Origin: Bacillaceae bacterium
GTDB taxonomy: Bacteria > Bacillota > Bacilli > Bacillales > Alkalibacillaceae
NCBI GenBank assembly: GCA_017656265.1
Contig: JACDOD010000005.1
Coordinates: forward strand, 62,001 to 126,000
Direction of reading: 5' to 3'
Length of the DNA stretch: 64,000 bases
The translations under genes were made by a program, and so were the position numbers. Positions 37,083-47,123 of this stretch are shown piece after piece; the first letter of the stretch is position 1, and each line of letters begins with the position of its first letter. Under the pieces are notes generated by a model. That model did not search any database, was not told the DNA's origin, and saw nothing but the letters and a program-made list of their open reading frames with translations.

Positions 37083-38051
37083 TTAATGATATTCCTTATC
37101 AAACCATTCTTGAATTTGCTTTAACATATGATTCATTGCATGAACGTCTTTAAAAGAAGGCAAATCAGCGAGCAGTGCTTTTTTAGGCGGTGTTGTCTGC
37201 TTACCTTTTTTCTGAATGATAAATATGCTTTTGGCGTTTTTATCTGATTTAAACATGGATAACGGCAATTGCAAAAGACCAATAATATGAGCCTGTTTAT
37301 GTAAAAAATCATGCAAGCGGTCGGCCTGATCACTTTCAAACAGGAAATTAGGGATGAGAAAGAACAAATAGCCACCTTCTTTTGTATACTTTAAACTTTG
37401 TTCAATAAACAGATGGTGCGCATAAGAATGACCTTCTTCAGCCTTTAATTCAAATGATTTAGCATTTTCATCATCCGGATAATAGCCCACTGGCAGATCG
37501 GAGACAACCAGGTCTGCCGGTTTCATTAAAAGGGGACGCAAGCTGTCCTGATGAAAAAGTTCAATAGCATTTTTTTGCAGATTAGCGTTTATATATGCCA
37601 GCTGAATGAGTGTAGAATCGACTTCACTTCCGAATGCTGTTACATTTTGGGACAACTGATTCATTACTGCACTTAACAGATTTGCCGTTCCGCAGGCAGG
37701 GTCAAAGATAGTCACTTCCTTCGAATGATGATAAAATTTTTGAACCAGGTAACCGATAAAAATGGCTACTGAGTCCGGAGTAATATAATGATGCTGCTGT
37801 GTCGCACCTTTCATTCCTTTAAGAATAGCAAGCTGAAGCCCTTTTCGAACTTCTTCTTTTTTAAAAACATCCATATTGATATTTTCTAAATCTGAAAGTG
37901 TATCTGAGAGTTCTCCTTGCTCATCTTTATAAAAAAGCCAGTTACCTGCTTCAATTAAACTATCCAAATAAGTCATGTTATGAGCTTGTTCGATTTTACT
38001 GGCCGCTTGGTCAAACCATTGAAAAATGAGTTCCACATTATCCTGGTTCAT
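37083..38051 (-). CDS. ytxK: YtxK, class I SAM-dependent methyltransferase
   Basis: 322 aa. SAM motif I is FDPACGTANLL; the catalytic motif IV, usually (N/D)PPY, reads SDLPVGYY, followed by ADD-type acidic residues. An N-terminal helical region (about 1-90) resembles the N6-adenine methylase family. The substrate is unknown. In B. subtilis ytxK lies with ackA, which is absent here. Confidence 0.87.
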   Translation of the reverse strand: MNQDNVELIFQWFDQAASKIEQAHNMTYLDSLIEAGNWLFYKDEQGELSDTLSDLENINMDVFKKEEVRKGLQLAILKGMKGATQQHHYITPDSVAIFIGYLVQKFYHHSKEVTIFDPACGTANLLSAVMNQLSQNVTAFGSEVDSTLIQLAYINANLQKNAIELFHQDSLRPLLMKPADLVVSDLPVGYYPDDENAKSFELKAEEGHSYAHHLFIEQSLKYTKEGGYLFFLIPNFLFESDQADRLHDFLHKQAHIIGLLQLPLSMFKSDKNAKSIFIIQKKGKQTTPPKKALLADLPSFKDVHAMNHMLKQIQEWFDKEYH

Positions 38052-38214
38052 GTGAATATCCCCCTAACGCACATGAATTCTCTAACTTATTTATTTTATC
38101 AATGATTTCATTGAATCACAAATTCCTGACGAGAACCCAAAAGAAGAAAGAGGGAAAGCACATGAACAGTACCCTACCTGAAAAAGGGTGGTCACAATAG
38201 CATTTCTATCCATT

Positions 38215-38277
38215 AAAAAAGTCAAGAATTGCCCGTTTGGTCTGCAGGAAGAAAAGGGCAATTTCTTGACTTTTTTT
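38215..38277. terminator. Family D bidirectional terminator, copy 1
   Basis: AAAAAAGTCAAGAATTGCCC and GGGCAATTTCTTGACTTTTT are near-perfect arms (one bulge) around a 21-base loop. It lies between ytfJ and ytxK, both minus strand. Outer sequences are shared with the element at 57265. Confidence 0.88.
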
Positions 38278-38324
38278 ACAGAATAGCATCTTTTAGATCT
38301 CCAGGACATTCCTGAGCTGCAGTT

Positions 38325-38759
38325 TTAATAATTATGATTTGACTGATTTTGATTCTGGTGATCATTGCCTCTATTTTTAAGCATCTGCTGAATCTTTTCT
38401 ACAGCCTGTGGGGCCAGATCAAGCATCCGTTCATAGATATGAGTGCTTTCATCAAGATGAATGGTCTGAACACCAGCAGGACTGACGATTAAAAAGGCAA
38501 TCGGGGTAATGGAAACCCCTCCGCCGCTTCCTCCGCCAAAGGGCATTCCTGAACTCTCTTCTCGTTTTTGAGAAGATTGCTGCATTTGAAATTCACTGCC
38601 TCCCGCAGCAAATCCAAATCCCACTTTCGATACAGTTAAAATAACCGTTTTTCCATCAGGGGTTTCTATGGGATCTCCAATAATCGTGTTTACATCAATC
38701 ATTTCTTTAAGGCTATCTAGAGCAGTTCCCATCAACCCTTGAATTGGATGTTCATTCAT
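38325..38759 (-). CDS. ytfJ: YtfJ, GerW-family sporulation protein
   Basis: 144 aa, with DVNTIIGDPIETPDGKTVI and a Gly-rich MPFGGGSGGGVSI region that mark the GerW/YtfJ family. In B. subtilis it is a spore protein needed for normal germination or resistance. The C-terminus is Asn/Gln-rich. Follows ytfI by 21 bases, so an operon. Confidence 0.92.
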   Translation of the reverse strand: MNEHPIQGLMGTALDSLKEMIDVNTIIGDPIETPDGKTVILTVSKVGFGFAAGGSEFQMQQSSQKREESSGMPFGGGSGGGVSITPIAFLIVSPAGVQTIHLDESTHIYERMLDLAPQAVEKIQQMLKNRGNDHQNQNQSNHNY

Positions 38760-38780
38760 GTTCCATTCTCCTTTCTTCTG

Positions 38781-39425
38781 TTATCCTGCCTGACTTTTGA
38801 TCTTCGGTTTCCCCTGAAAACGCCGAACGAGTTGTATCATGGCGTACATAGCTTGCCCAATTCGGAAGGAAATCATACAATGAATGTCTGTTTGAAGGAC
38901 CTCTTTTTGAAATTCGGGCTGAATCTGTATATCGGGTTGGTCCATAAGCTTCATCCAGTGAGCTATGATCCCAACTGCGGAACCTTTAATTGACCATAAT
39001 ACTCCTGCTAAAACGCATGTGATACTGGCATCTTTCACACCAATTTTCGTATGCCATTTAAAAGACTTGACACGAATTTTGCTTAAAAATTTTTTAATGA
39101 CGAGATTAGCGTGGTAAATCTGTTCTAACATTCGCTGAAATTTTTTTATCCGTTCCATAAAATCAGCAGGTTTATAATCTTTTTCGGTTTCCTTGACCTT
39201 CTTTTTATTCAGATTCGTTTTCTCTTCCGTTATTAGACGCAAGTGTTCGGCATCTATTTCTATAGGGATTTCTTTGCGAATCCGAATAAATTTCCAGAAC
39301 CGTACGTTGATGGACAATTCACTTTCACCGGTTTTATAAACAAAATCAATTTGAATATAAACCTTAGTAAAACTTATGATTAAGATTAATAAAGGCAACA
39401 GAACGAGTATAATGGCCAGGACCAT
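38781..39425 (-). CDS. ytfI: YtfI, DUF2953 protein
   Basis: 214 aa from ATG at 39425 with GAGGTGAG upstream; a GTG three codons earlier would overlap that site. N-terminal membrane segment (about 2-22), then DUF2953 with WHTKIGVKDASIT. Paired with ytfJ as in B. subtilis; a sporulation role is inferred. Confidence 0.88.
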   Translation of the reverse strand: MVLAIILVLLPLLILIISFTKVYIQIDFVYKTGESELSINVRFWKFIRIRKEIPIEIDAEHLRLITEEKTNLNKKKVKETEKDYKPADFMERIKKFQRMLEQIYHANLVIKKFLSKIRVKSFKWHTKIGVKDASITCVLAGVLWSIKGSAVGIIAHWMKLMDQPDIQIQPEFQKEVLQTDIHCMISFRIGQAMYAMIQLVRRFQGKPKIKSQAG

Positions 39426-39582
39426 GCCCCTCACCTCTTTCTCTTTCCATTATTTTCTCTTTTAAAAAAATTAAACATAGGAATGAAAAAGGAGATGGAC
39501 AGTCAAAACCACAGTGAATGAACTGAGGCAGAAATTCATAATGAAAGAAAAAGGAGAGTCCGGTTGTGAGCGGGTTTATAAT

Positions 39583-39620
39583 AAAAAAATCATCTGCCGA
39601 AAACAGTTCCGACAGATGAC
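39583..39620 (-). terminator. Terminator after the amidohydrolase gene
   Basis: Arms TCATCTG (39590-39596) and CAGATGA (39613-39619), extended by inner pairing, with a run of seven T on the minus strand. Confidence 0.82.
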
Positions 39621-39624
39621 GTAA

Positions 39625-41214
39625 TTACTTTTGATACACAATCGTTTCATCAATAACGGTCATCGTAACCTTTGTTTTGGAAATTTCTTCTGTATTGATT
39701 CGAAATAAATCACGATCTAAAACGGTGAAATCTGCTAAAAATCCTCTATCAATCATTCCTTGTTCTTCTTCGTTTCCTATCGCAGACGCCGACCCCCTGG
39801 TATATAAAGAGATGGCTTCAAAAGGAGTGAGCTGCTGGGATTTCCCATAAATCTGGCCGTCATGTTCAGACCTTCTGACAACTGCCGCTTCTATTCCTTT
39901 TAGCGGATTAATTTCTTCAATAGGTGCATCAGAACCTCCTGCACAAATAATGCCATGGTCCAGCAGCCTTTTCCATGGATATGCGTGTTCTGATCGATCT
40001 TTTCCAATCCGATCCAGTACCCACGGGAAATCTGATGTTACAAAGGTCGGTTGAATATCAGCTACGAGGTTTAATTTTTTCATTTTTTCATAAAGATCTT
40101 CCCGCAAAATTTGAGCATGAATAATCCGATCTCTTTTTCCTTCTGGTACAGGATACTTTTCGATGAGATTTATAATGGTGTCCACTGCCTGATCGCCAAT
40201 CGCATGAACAGCAACTGGAAGACCTTTTGCCCTGGCTTTTTTGATAAGATGTTTAAATCCTTCTTGAGTATGAATGGCAACTCCAAACTGATCTGGTTCA
40301 TCTTCATACGGACTTGATAGCCAGGCTGTTCGTCCCCCCAGAGCTCCATCCGCAAAAATTTTCATTGCTCCCAGTTCAACCCAGCCTGTTCCTTGTTTAA
40401 AGCCTAGTCTGGCTTTTTCCATATCATCGATGACTTCATGATGCACCAGCAGATGGGCTCTAAATTTACGGCTTTTTCCGTCAATTGTCGATGTGAAAGC
40501 ACCATACGTTCGGTCAAACCCGCCATAATAATTCAAATCTTCACTATGTCCACCTACGATACCATGTTTCACCAGGTCATCCACCGCAACTTTTATGGCT
40601 TCTTGCAAATACTGCTCTGTCACTTCTGGCATGGCATTTTTTATCATTTCTTGAGCTCGGTCCAAAAAGAAACCAGTCGGATTTCCATGTTGATCCCGAT
40701 CAATTAATCCTCCCTGAGGATCACTGGTCTCCGGTGTAACTCCCGCTAGTTTCATAGCTTTAGAATTGGCAACCAATGCATGACGGCAGACCCTGGTCAG
40801 TACAACAGGGCGATCCGGGCAGACCTGATCGATTTCTTTACGGTGAATTATACGGGGCTGATCCCATTGGTTTTCATTAAACCCTTCTCCAATCAGCCAT
40901 TCTCCGGATGGCAGCTGCTGATCTTTTTCTTTAAGTTTCTCAAGCAGTTCCTCTGGCGACTGAACATAGGCTAAATCCAGTCTCAATAACCGCTCTCCGT
41001 GTCCAATAATATGTAGGTGACTGTCTACGAAGCCCGGATACATCACTCCGCCCCGCAGATTAATCTGCTCATCCATTCGATTTTTATATTTTTGTTCCAG
41101 GTAAGACTTCGTGCCAATTTCAACAATCTTCCCCTGATCGGAAAATACTGCTTCCGCTGTTTCCCCTTCTTTTCGCATTGTATATATGGTTCCACCATAC
41201 CAGAGCTTTCCCAT
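39625..41214 (-). CDS. Amidohydrolase, YtcJ-like
   Basis: 529 aa from ATG at 41214 with GAGGGGA eight bases upstream; the upstream in-frame extension lacks a ribosome site. Amidohydrolase-3 family: GFVDSHLHIIGHG (metal His pair), VHAIGDQAVD and GGSDAPIEEINPL (catalytic Asp). No signal peptide, so cytosolic. Substrate unknown. Lies downstream of the spore-protein gene; co-transcription is uncertain. Confidence 0.88.
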   Translation of the reverse strand: MGKLWYGGTIYTMRKEGETAEAVFSDQGKIVEIGTKSYLEQKYKNRMDEQINLRGGVMYPGFVDSHLHIIGHGERLLRLDLAYVQSPEELLEKLKEKDQQLPSGEWLIGEGFNENQWDQPRIIHRKEIDQVCPDRPVVLTRVCRHALVANSKAMKLAGVTPETSDPQGGLIDRDQHGNPTGFFLDRAQEMIKNAMPEVTEQYLQEAIKVAVDDLVKHGIVGGHSEDLNYYGGFDRTYGAFTSTIDGKSRKFRAHLLVHHEVIDDMEKARLGFKQGTGWVELGAMKIFADGALGGRTAWLSSPYEDEPDQFGVAIHTQEGFKHLIKKARAKGLPVAVHAIGDQAVDTIINLIEKYPVPEGKRDRIIHAQILREDLYEKMKKLNLVADIQPTFVTSDFPWVLDRIGKDRSEHAYPWKRLLDHGIICAGGSDAPIEEINPLKGIEAAVVRRSEHDGQIYGKSQQLTPFEAISLYTRGSASAIGNEEEQGMIDRGFLADFTVLDRDLFRINTEEISKTKVTMTVIDETIVYQK

Positions 41215-41293
41215 GATGATTTCCCCTCTCACATGCAGATATAATGAAAGGGCAGGGAATCCTGCCCTTGTAAAAGCCATCGTAATTTAATTG

Positions 41294-41515
41294 TTATCGC
41301 TGCTGTTGCTGCGGTTGCCCGCTCATTTGCTGCTGAGCCATTGATACTAATCGTTTTGTGATTTCACCACCAACAGAACCGTTGGCACGAGATGTTGTTT
41401 CAGCACCAAGCTGTACACCAAACTCCTGTGCAATTTCTGTCTTCATTTGATCAAGTGCTTGTTCTGCTCCTGGTACAAGAAGCTGGTTTGTATTACGGCT
41501 ATTTTGGTTTGCCAT
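41294..41515 (-). CDS. sspA: Small acid-soluble spore protein, alpha/beta type
   Basis: 73 aa from ATG at 41515; upstream codons lack a ribosome site. Contains the germination-protease site EIAQEFGV and the conserved EITKRLV block, and ends Gln-rich. These proteins coat and protect DNA in dormant spores and are degraded at germination. In B. subtilis sspA also lies beside thiI. Its AAGGAGG site can pair with an upstream arm (41553-41561). Confidence 0.93.
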   Translation of the reverse strand: MANQNSRNTNQLLVPGAEQALDQMKTEIAQEFGVQLGAETTSRANGSVGGEITKRLVSMAQQQMSGQPQQQQR

Positions 41516-41525
41516 GATATAATCA

Positions 41526-41561
41526 CCTCCTTGTTGTTTGTTAGCTTGTGTTACAAGGAGG
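41526..41561 (-). promoter_or_regulatory. Inverted repeat sequestering the spore-protein ribosome site
   Basis: Nine-base perfect arms CCTCCTTGT and ACAAGGAGG, 18 bases apart, so in RNA the AAGGAGG ribosome site of the spore-protein gene would be paired. The distal arm lies within a few bases of the predicted -10, so whether it is transcribed depends on the start point. Confidence 0.5.
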
Positions 41562-41562
41562 A

Positions 41563-41593
41563 TATCATGCAGATAAAAAGCAGGAAATATCAA
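41563..41593 (-). promoter_or_regulatory. Possible sigma-G promoter of the spore-protein gene
   Basis: On the minus strand TTGATAT, 17 bases, CATGATA. The -10 fits the forespore sigma-F/G pattern CATnnTA; the -35 is a weaker match. Confidence 0.4.
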
Positions 41594-41674
41594 GCAGTTA
41601 AACCTTTTTAATTGAGCCGTCAGACTTCCTTTGTTCAAATGAGCGACATATTGTTAAATCCTATTACCCATAGC

Positions 41675-42880
41675 TTATAATAAATCATCAAACTTGTGCA
41701 CTGAATTTGCATTTTTTTCAGTAAAGGTGAGCGTCTCAATTCCATCGACCGCTTCTTTTATATCTGCGGTAAAATCAACCTGGTCTTCAAATAGGTGAAT
41801 TTTTTTCCTTCTAGGTCTTGTCTTAGGCTGCTTTGGAACAAATACCGTACAGCAGTCTTCATAAGGACGAATGGATATATCATAGGTGCCGATCTTTTGG
41901 GATATGTCAATAATCTCAAGTTTGTCCATGGTGACCAGGGGACGAATCACAGGATAATTCGTTACTTCATTGATTGTATTCATGCTTTCCATCGTCTGAC
42001 TGGCAACCTGTCCTAAGCTTTCACCGGTTGTTAAAGACAATATGTTATGCTTTTTTGCCAGCTCTTCTCCGATTCTAAGCATCATCCGCCTCATAACGGT
42101 CATGGCGTATCCTTCTGGAATATGCTGATAGATTTTTTGCTGCAGCTTTGTAAATGGAACAATATGAAGTTTAATCTCATGACCGTATTTTGTCAGTACC
42201 TGTACGAGATCAAGAACTTTTTGTTTCGCCCGTTCACTGGTAAATGGCGGTGAAAAAAAGTGAACTGCTTCCAGTTGAACGCCACGTTTCATTGCCAAAT
42301 ATCCTGCAACAGGACTGTCAATGCCCCCTGAAAGGAACAGGAGTGTTTTACCAGTCGTTCCCACGGGCAAACCTCCAGCACCCGGAATTTTTTTAGAGGT
42401 TATATACGTAGCATCATGACGGATTTCAACCCGGATTTCCACATCAGGGTTATGAACGTCAACTGAATATCCTTCTGTATTGGAAAGCAAATGACCGCCC
42501 AGAATTTGATTCATTTCCTGTGATCCATGCTGAAACTGTTTATTTGGTCTTTTTGTCGTAATTTTGAAGGTTTTTGCATCACTTGCTTCTTTTAAAGCAT
42601 ACATTGCCCCTTCTTTGATGGCGTCCAGTTCATTCTTTACACGAAGAGCCAGGCTTAAGGATTGAATGCCAAATACCTCCTGGCACTTTTGAATTACTTT
42701 TTCGTGATCTTCTCCATTTAATTGAATATACATCCGGTCACGGGTTCTTTTTAATTGAGCATTTGGAAAGTCAGCAAGCTTTTTCAATAAATTCTCTTTT
42801 AATTGTGCAATAAAATGTTTCCTGTTTTTCCCTTTTAATGACATTTCCCCATAACGTATAAGTATGTGATCATATTGCAT
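41675..42880 (-). CDS. thiI: ThiI, tRNA 4-thiouridine synthase
   Basis: 401 aa: ferredoxin-like and THUMP domains (about 1-165) then a PP-loop ATPase with SGGIDS. It lacks the C-terminal rhodanese domain of E. coli ThiI, as in B. subtilis, where the neighbouring cysteine desulfurase NifZ gives sulfur directly. DCCTVFVP holds a Cys pair. Begins five bases after nifZ, one operon. Confidence 0.95.
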   Translation of the reverse strand: MQYDHILIRYGEMSLKGKNRKHFIAQLKENLLKKLADFPNAQLKRTRDRMYIQLNGEDHEKVIQKCQEVFGIQSLSLALRVKNELDAIKEGAMYALKEASDAKTFKITTKRPNKQFQHGSQEMNQILGGHLLSNTEGYSVDVHNPDVEIRVEIRHDATYITSKKIPGAGGLPVGTTGKTLLFLSGGIDSPVAGYLAMKRGVQLEAVHFFSPPFTSERAKQKVLDLVQVLTKYGHEIKLHIVPFTKLQQKIYQHIPEGYAMTVMRRMMLRIGEELAKKHNILSLTTGESLGQVASQTMESMNTINEVTNYPVIRPLVTMDKLEIIDISQKIGTYDISIRPYEDCCTVFVPKQPKTRPRRKKIHLFEDQVDFTADIKEAVDGIETLTFTEKNANSVHKFDDLL

Positions 42881-42885
42881 AGTAT

Positions 42886-44025
42886 CTACCCCATTACCTC
42901 GTTTAGTTCATCTAAAACTTCCTTAAACACACTGCAAAACATGTCAGCTTCATCTTCGGTGTTTGTATAAGAAACGCTGATTCTCAAACCTGATCTGGTA
43001 TATTTTGAATGAAGACCGCAGGCAGCCAGGACGGCGCTTTCATCAGATTGTTTTGATGAGCAGGCTGATTTGGTCGAGATAAAAATGCCCCTTTCCCCAA
43101 GTGCATGGATAATGACTTCCGGCTTATATCCTGGGACAGAAATATTGACGATGTGTGGGGCACTGTCTTCAGGAGAATTGATTCGCACTCGTCTGTCTTC
43201 CTTCAAAGAGTTCTTTATTTTGCGGGACAGGTTTTCCAGATGATGACGTGAGTTCTTTTGTTCTTCAAATATTAGCCTCATCGCCTTTACCATGGCTACG
43301 GCGCCAGCCAGGTTTTCTGTTCCTGATCGCTGGTCCCTTTCCTGACCTCCTCCATGAAATAATGGGTGAAGTTTTGTTCCTTTTTTTACATACAAAATAC
43401 CTGTACCTTTTAAACCATGGATTTTATGACCAGACATCGTACACAGATCAATCCCTGATTTTCCAAAATTTAATGGCAATTTTCCTAATCCCTGTACATG
43501 ATCCACATGATAAAAAAGTTTTGGATGTTTTTTTGCAATCTCTCCAATTTCTTCAACAGGCTGTATAGTACCCAGTTCACTATTGACTTGCATAATAGAG
43601 ATTAAAATTGTGTCAGACCGAATTGCTTTTTCCACATCTTTAGACCTTACCTGGCCATACTGATTTACTGGAATATATGTTACTTCAAAGCCCATTGATT
43701 CCAGCGATTTACAAGTTTCAAGCACTGAAGGGTGTTCAATTTGTGATGTAATAATGTGTTTTCCCCTATTTTGATGCTCAAGGGCGATTCCTTTAATGGC
43801 TAAGTTATTGCCCTCTGTACCCCCAGAAGTAAACACGATTTCATCTTCATGAACTCCCAAAAGTGAGGCGGCCTGTCTGCGGGCACCTGAGAGCAGCTGC
43901 TCCGCCTCTCCTCCCAGTTGGTGAATGGATGAGGGATTGGCATAATAATTCAGTGCTGCTTTATGAAAACTTTCGAGAACTTCTGGATGTGGTTTTGTAG
44001 TAGCGCTGTTGTCGAAATAGATCAT
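42886..44025 (-). CDS. nifZ: NifZ/IscS-like cysteine desulfurase
   Basis: 379 aa, PLP enzyme. The Schiff-base Lys lies in SGHKIHG, and the loop Cys in STKSACSSK accepts sulfur. Partner of ThiI in tRNA s4U and possibly thiamine synthesis. A 12-base palindrome TATGATATCATA (44060-44071) lies 35 bases upstream of the ATG. Confidence 0.93.
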   Translation of the reverse strand: MIYFDNSATTKPHPEVLESFHKAALNYYANPSSIHQLGGEAEQLLSGARRQAASLLGVHEDEIVFTSGGTEGNNLAIKGIALEHQNRGKHIITSQIEHPSVLETCKSLESMGFEVTYIPVNQYGQVRSKDVEKAIRSDTILISIMQVNSELGTIQPVEEIGEIAKKHPKLFYHVDHVQGLGKLPLNFGKSGIDLCTMSGHKIHGLKGTGILYVKKGTKLHPLFHGGGQERDQRSGTENLAGAVAMVKAMRLIFEEQKNSRHHLENLSRKIKNSLKEDRRVRINSPEDSAPHIVNISVPGYKPEVIIHALGERGIFISTKSACSSKQSDESAVLAACGLHSKYTRSGLRISVSYTNTEDEADMFCSVFKEVLDELNEVMG

Positions 44026-44103
44026 GGTCCTAACTCCTTTTTAACATTTTGCAATCTAATATGATATCATACTTTACCTGAGATTTAAAATCTGATCACA
44101 AAT

Positions 44104-44132
44104 AAAAACTGCCCCTGATCGTTCAGGGACAG
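44104..44132 (-). terminator. Terminator after the gene at 44139
   Basis: CTGCCCCTGA and TCAGGGACAG arms with a four-base loop; CAGTTTTT follows on the minus strand. Six bases beyond the stop. Confidence 0.85.
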
Positions 44133-44138
44133 AGCTGA

Positions 44139-44477
44139 TTATTCACTGTCATTTTCCATATTTAGTGAGTAAAGAAGGAAGTCGATGGATACTTCTCTTT
44201 GATTAGTAATTGAACCGATCCATTGCCGGGTGATTCCGTACCTCTGAAGGGGTGGTGACTGCTGATTTGCCTGCTGTATCCGTAATTGCTGCTGATGGAA
44301 AACAAACTGTTCAATGGCATTGTCAGAAGTATCCAGCTGTAATTGATGTGTGGACTGGCTGTGTTCATGCACCATTTTGATATCTGAATCGGCGGTCAAA
44401 AATAACCAGACTGCTACAGACCAGATTGATATCACTATAACGGTTAGCACAGCAATTAGCCACTTTAGCAACTTCAT
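44139..44477 (-). CDS. Small membrane-anchored protein downstream of ezrA, unknown
   Basis: 112 aa with one N-terminal membrane segment (about 5-27) and a Gln-rich extracytoplasmic part (HQQQLRIQQANQQ). It starts only six bases after the ezrA stop, so it is very likely co-expressed with the division regulator. Not recognised. A role in division is only a suggestion from position. Confidence 0.72.
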   Translation of the reverse strand: MKLLKWLIAVLTVIVISIWSVAVWLFLTADSDIKMVHEHSQSTHQLQLDTSDNAIEQFVFHQQQLRIQQANQQSPPLQRYGITRQWIGSITNQREVSIDFLLYSLNMENDSE

Positions 44478-44483
44478 CCCGCC

Positions 44484-46184
44484 TTAGTTTGCATGAACAG
44501 TCGTTTGTAAAATTTTTTCTAATTTCTTAATGGCTCCTGGTTCAACTTCTTCAAGCCCTTCCGCTGCCTGTTCGAGAGCTACTTCATATTCATAGCTTCG
44601 AAATGCATTTTCAGCTTCTGCAAGTTTAGCAGCGAGGTAAGGAAATTGACTTCGGTAACGGTTTGCATACTGAATCACGTACTCAGCCAGTTCGGCCTGT
44701 TCAAGGAGAAAATCGATCTGTTCTTTCATTGTTTGCACATTTTTCTCCGCTTTATTTAAGGAATGTTGTACTTCAGCCATATCAAGGGGTTGCTTCTCCA
44801 GTCTGAGATTGGCATCCTCAATAGCATGACCGGCATGATCAATTGCATCTAAGATATACTCGGGAATACCCGGAATGTTTGACTTTTGCAATTTCCTTTT
44901 AACCTGCAGCAGCTCTTTTTTCATGCCCGCTAATTTGTCTCTGGATGATATTTCATCCCGCCGCAGTGACTTCAGTCTATCCTGAAATTCCTGATGCTGT
45001 TTGTGCAGCTCTTCCCACTGATTCAGCCAGCTCTCAATATTGGCCCGAATAGAAGAATAGGTCTGATCTTCATTTTCCAGATCTTTTTGAATGCTGTCAG
45101 CTTGCTTTTTTAATTCATCCAGCCACTTTTCCAGGTTAACATGCTTTTCATAATCCGGGTCCTCAAATTGATAGGTTTCCTCCAGAAGGGTAACATCATT
45201 TTTGGTCTGCTTCCATTTTTCCTCTTCAGCGGATAATTGATCGGATACAGATTTTAAATGTTTTTCAACATATTGCTTAGCAAGGGCTTCTTTTTCAAGC
45301 TGATCAAAAATTTCCTGGGTTCGTTCTTCCATCTCTTCCAGCTGAATTTCAACTGCGTCAACTTCTGCTTTTTCCAGCTGTTCTACCAGCGCTATTAATT
45401 TTTCCTGAAAAGTATGTATTTCTTTTTCAAAACCGTATTTCTGAATGCGAAATCCCTTCTCCTTCATTTCTTTTAACCCAAAGGACAAACGGTCCAATGT
45501 AGAAGGCAATTCCTGTTTACATAATTTATATAAGGAAGGGAAACGTTCTACGTTATGTTTCAAAGTTTTGATGCGTTCATGAAGGTCTTGCACCCGTTCA
45601 TTTGCTTCTATGTAATCCCCATTCTCATTTAACTCCTCACAAAGAGTCAGACCTTCTTCAATCTCATCAATCTCCACCTCAAAGGCCGTTTCTGCTTTTC
45701 CGAACATATGCCTGTTTTGAAGAAGTTTCTTTCTGATCTCTTTCAATGAAGGCTTCAGATTTTCAACTTCCTTGCGGCTATTTTCCTCGGAGTTGAGCAG
45801 TTTTTCTACGTCTTGAAACATTTCATCAATGGAGGCTTCAATATCACCCAATGTACGCTCAACCTCATCAAGTATGCGCCTGGCCATTCTAAATCGGTAT
45901 CGGTCAGCCGCTTCTTCGGCATCAAATAGTTCTTCTTCCATATCAGGCAACTGCCTGTCTACTATATGATCCCAATCCGTTCGCCACTTTTCAAAACGGG
46001 CTTGAGTTTCACCGGACAAATTCAGGTCTTTAATTTTTGACAGTTCATCCGTCACATTGCGGTTCATGATATCCATTTTTTTCTCTTCTAAACGATCTAC
46101 CCGGTCATAAACCTTTTTTCTAGCAAAAAGACCATACAAAATGAATAAAATAATGACGAGTATAATTCCGATGATGTACTCCAT
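44484..46184 (-). CDS. ezrA: EzrA, septation ring regulator
   Basis: 566 aa from ATG at 46184 with TAGGAGG upstream; the longer reading adds 30 residues without a ribosome site. One N-terminal membrane helix (about 4-23) then long coiled coils to the end, the EzrA layout. It binds FtsZ at the membrane, limits Z-ring number and helps bring PBP1 to the septum. Near thiI-nifZ as in B. subtilis. Confidence 0.95.
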   Translation of the reverse strand: MEYIIGIILVIILFILYGLFARKKVYDRVDRLEEKKMDIMNRNVTDELSKIKDLNLSGETQARFEKWRTDWDHIVDRQLPDMEEELFDAEEAADRYRFRMARRILDEVERTLGDIEASIDEMFQDVEKLLNSEENSRKEVENLKPSLKEIRKKLLQNRHMFGKAETAFEVEIDEIEEGLTLCEELNENGDYIEANERVQDLHERIKTLKHNVERFPSLYKLCKQELPSTLDRLSFGLKEMKEKGFRIQKYGFEKEIHTFQEKLIALVEQLEKAEVDAVEIQLEEMEERTQEIFDQLEKEALAKQYVEKHLKSVSDQLSAEEEKWKQTKNDVTLLEETYQFEDPDYEKHVNLEKWLDELKKQADSIQKDLENEDQTYSSIRANIESWLNQWEELHKQHQEFQDRLKSLRRDEISSRDKLAGMKKELLQVKRKLQKSNIPGIPEYILDAIDHAGHAIEDANLRLEKQPLDMAEVQHSLNKAEKNVQTMKEQIDFLLEQAELAEYVIQYANRYRSQFPYLAAKLAEAENAFRSYEYEVALEQAAEGLEEVEPGAIKKLEKILQTTVHAN

Positions 46185-46379
46185 AAAAAGCCTCCTAACT
46201 CTTCTCCCTTCAGAGCTGTTTCCCTGTTTCAGATTCCGTTCTCTATTGTAATTATGATACCATGTATTGGCCAATTTTTGCTAATTATTTTCAAAAATCT
46301 TCTCTAAATGACAAAAATATATTTTAATTTTATTATACAATGTCTGCAGGAAAAATCTAGTTCTAATAAGAGGCTTTAT

Positions 46380-46985
46380 TCATGCCGCAAAAAGGGACTT
46401 AATCCAGCGTTTGATCGCTCTTGTGTACTGATTCACAAACAGCTGGTGGCTCCCATCCCAGCGGACATAGTCAATCCATTCATATGGCATATAATATGGA
46501 CTGTTCAGCATGCCTTTAAATTGAACGAGCAGGCATTTCTTCTCTATTTGACTATAAGACTGCTGCTCCAGAATCTTCAAAAATGCATGTTCAATGACAT
46601 ATCGCTCCTTAGCAAGATAGGTAACCAACATTTCTCTGACAAGCATGTTGTCAAGAGTTAATTCCCGCTGAATAAAGCAGGTGAATTGATGATGTTTCTG
46701 TTTATACTGTATAATAGCTTCAACTAGTCGGCTGATGGCTTCAACCGGCTCACTTTCCTTGTATTGGATTTGTACCTGCTCAATTTCTTTTAAGTATTGT
46801 TCGTAATATTGAATCATTAATTGTTCAAGCAATCCCTGTTTATTGTCAAAATAATAGCTGATTAACGACACATTCACATTAGCTTTTTTGGCAATATCCC
46901 TCAATGATGTACCATGAAATCCTTTCAGGTAAAATAATTCTCTTGCCGCTTCCTGAACTTTCTGCTTTGTGTTATTATCTTTCAA
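46380..46985 (-). CDS. refZ: RefZ, TetR-family FtsZ regulator
   Basis: 201 aa from TTG at 46985 with AAAGGAG upstream; upstream codons are in frame but lack support. TetR helix-turn-helix: FHGTSLRDIAKKANVNVS then LISYYF. In B. subtilis RefZ (YttP) binds sites near oriC and shapes Z-ring position at sporulation. The neighbourhood ezrA-refZ-ytsP supports the name. Confidence 0.88.
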   Translation of the reverse strand: MKDNNTKQKVQEAARELFYLKGFHGTSLRDIAKKANVNVSLISYYFDNKQGLLEQLMIQYYEQYLKEIEQVQIQYKESEPVEAISRLVEAIIQYKQKHHQFTCFIQRELTLDNMLVREMLVTYLAKERYVIEHAFLKILEQQSYSQIEKKCLLVQFKGMLNSPYYMPYEWIDYVRWDGSHQLFVNQYTRAIKRWIKSLFAA

Positions 46986-47123
46986 GACACGACAACTCCT
47001 TTCATCTCTTTGTTTTCGATTTGCAGCAGAAGATTCCTTTAGGAAACGTTCAAGATATCCTGACAAAAAAGCTATGATTTCAGCATTTTTTTATTTTTCT
47101 ATGACGGATAGGGGGTTATTGGT

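Noticed and set aside
46185-46274. 30-codon upstream extension of ezrA
   Set aside because: ATG at 46184 has TAGGAGG and starts the membrane helix; the extension is hydrophilic and unsupported.
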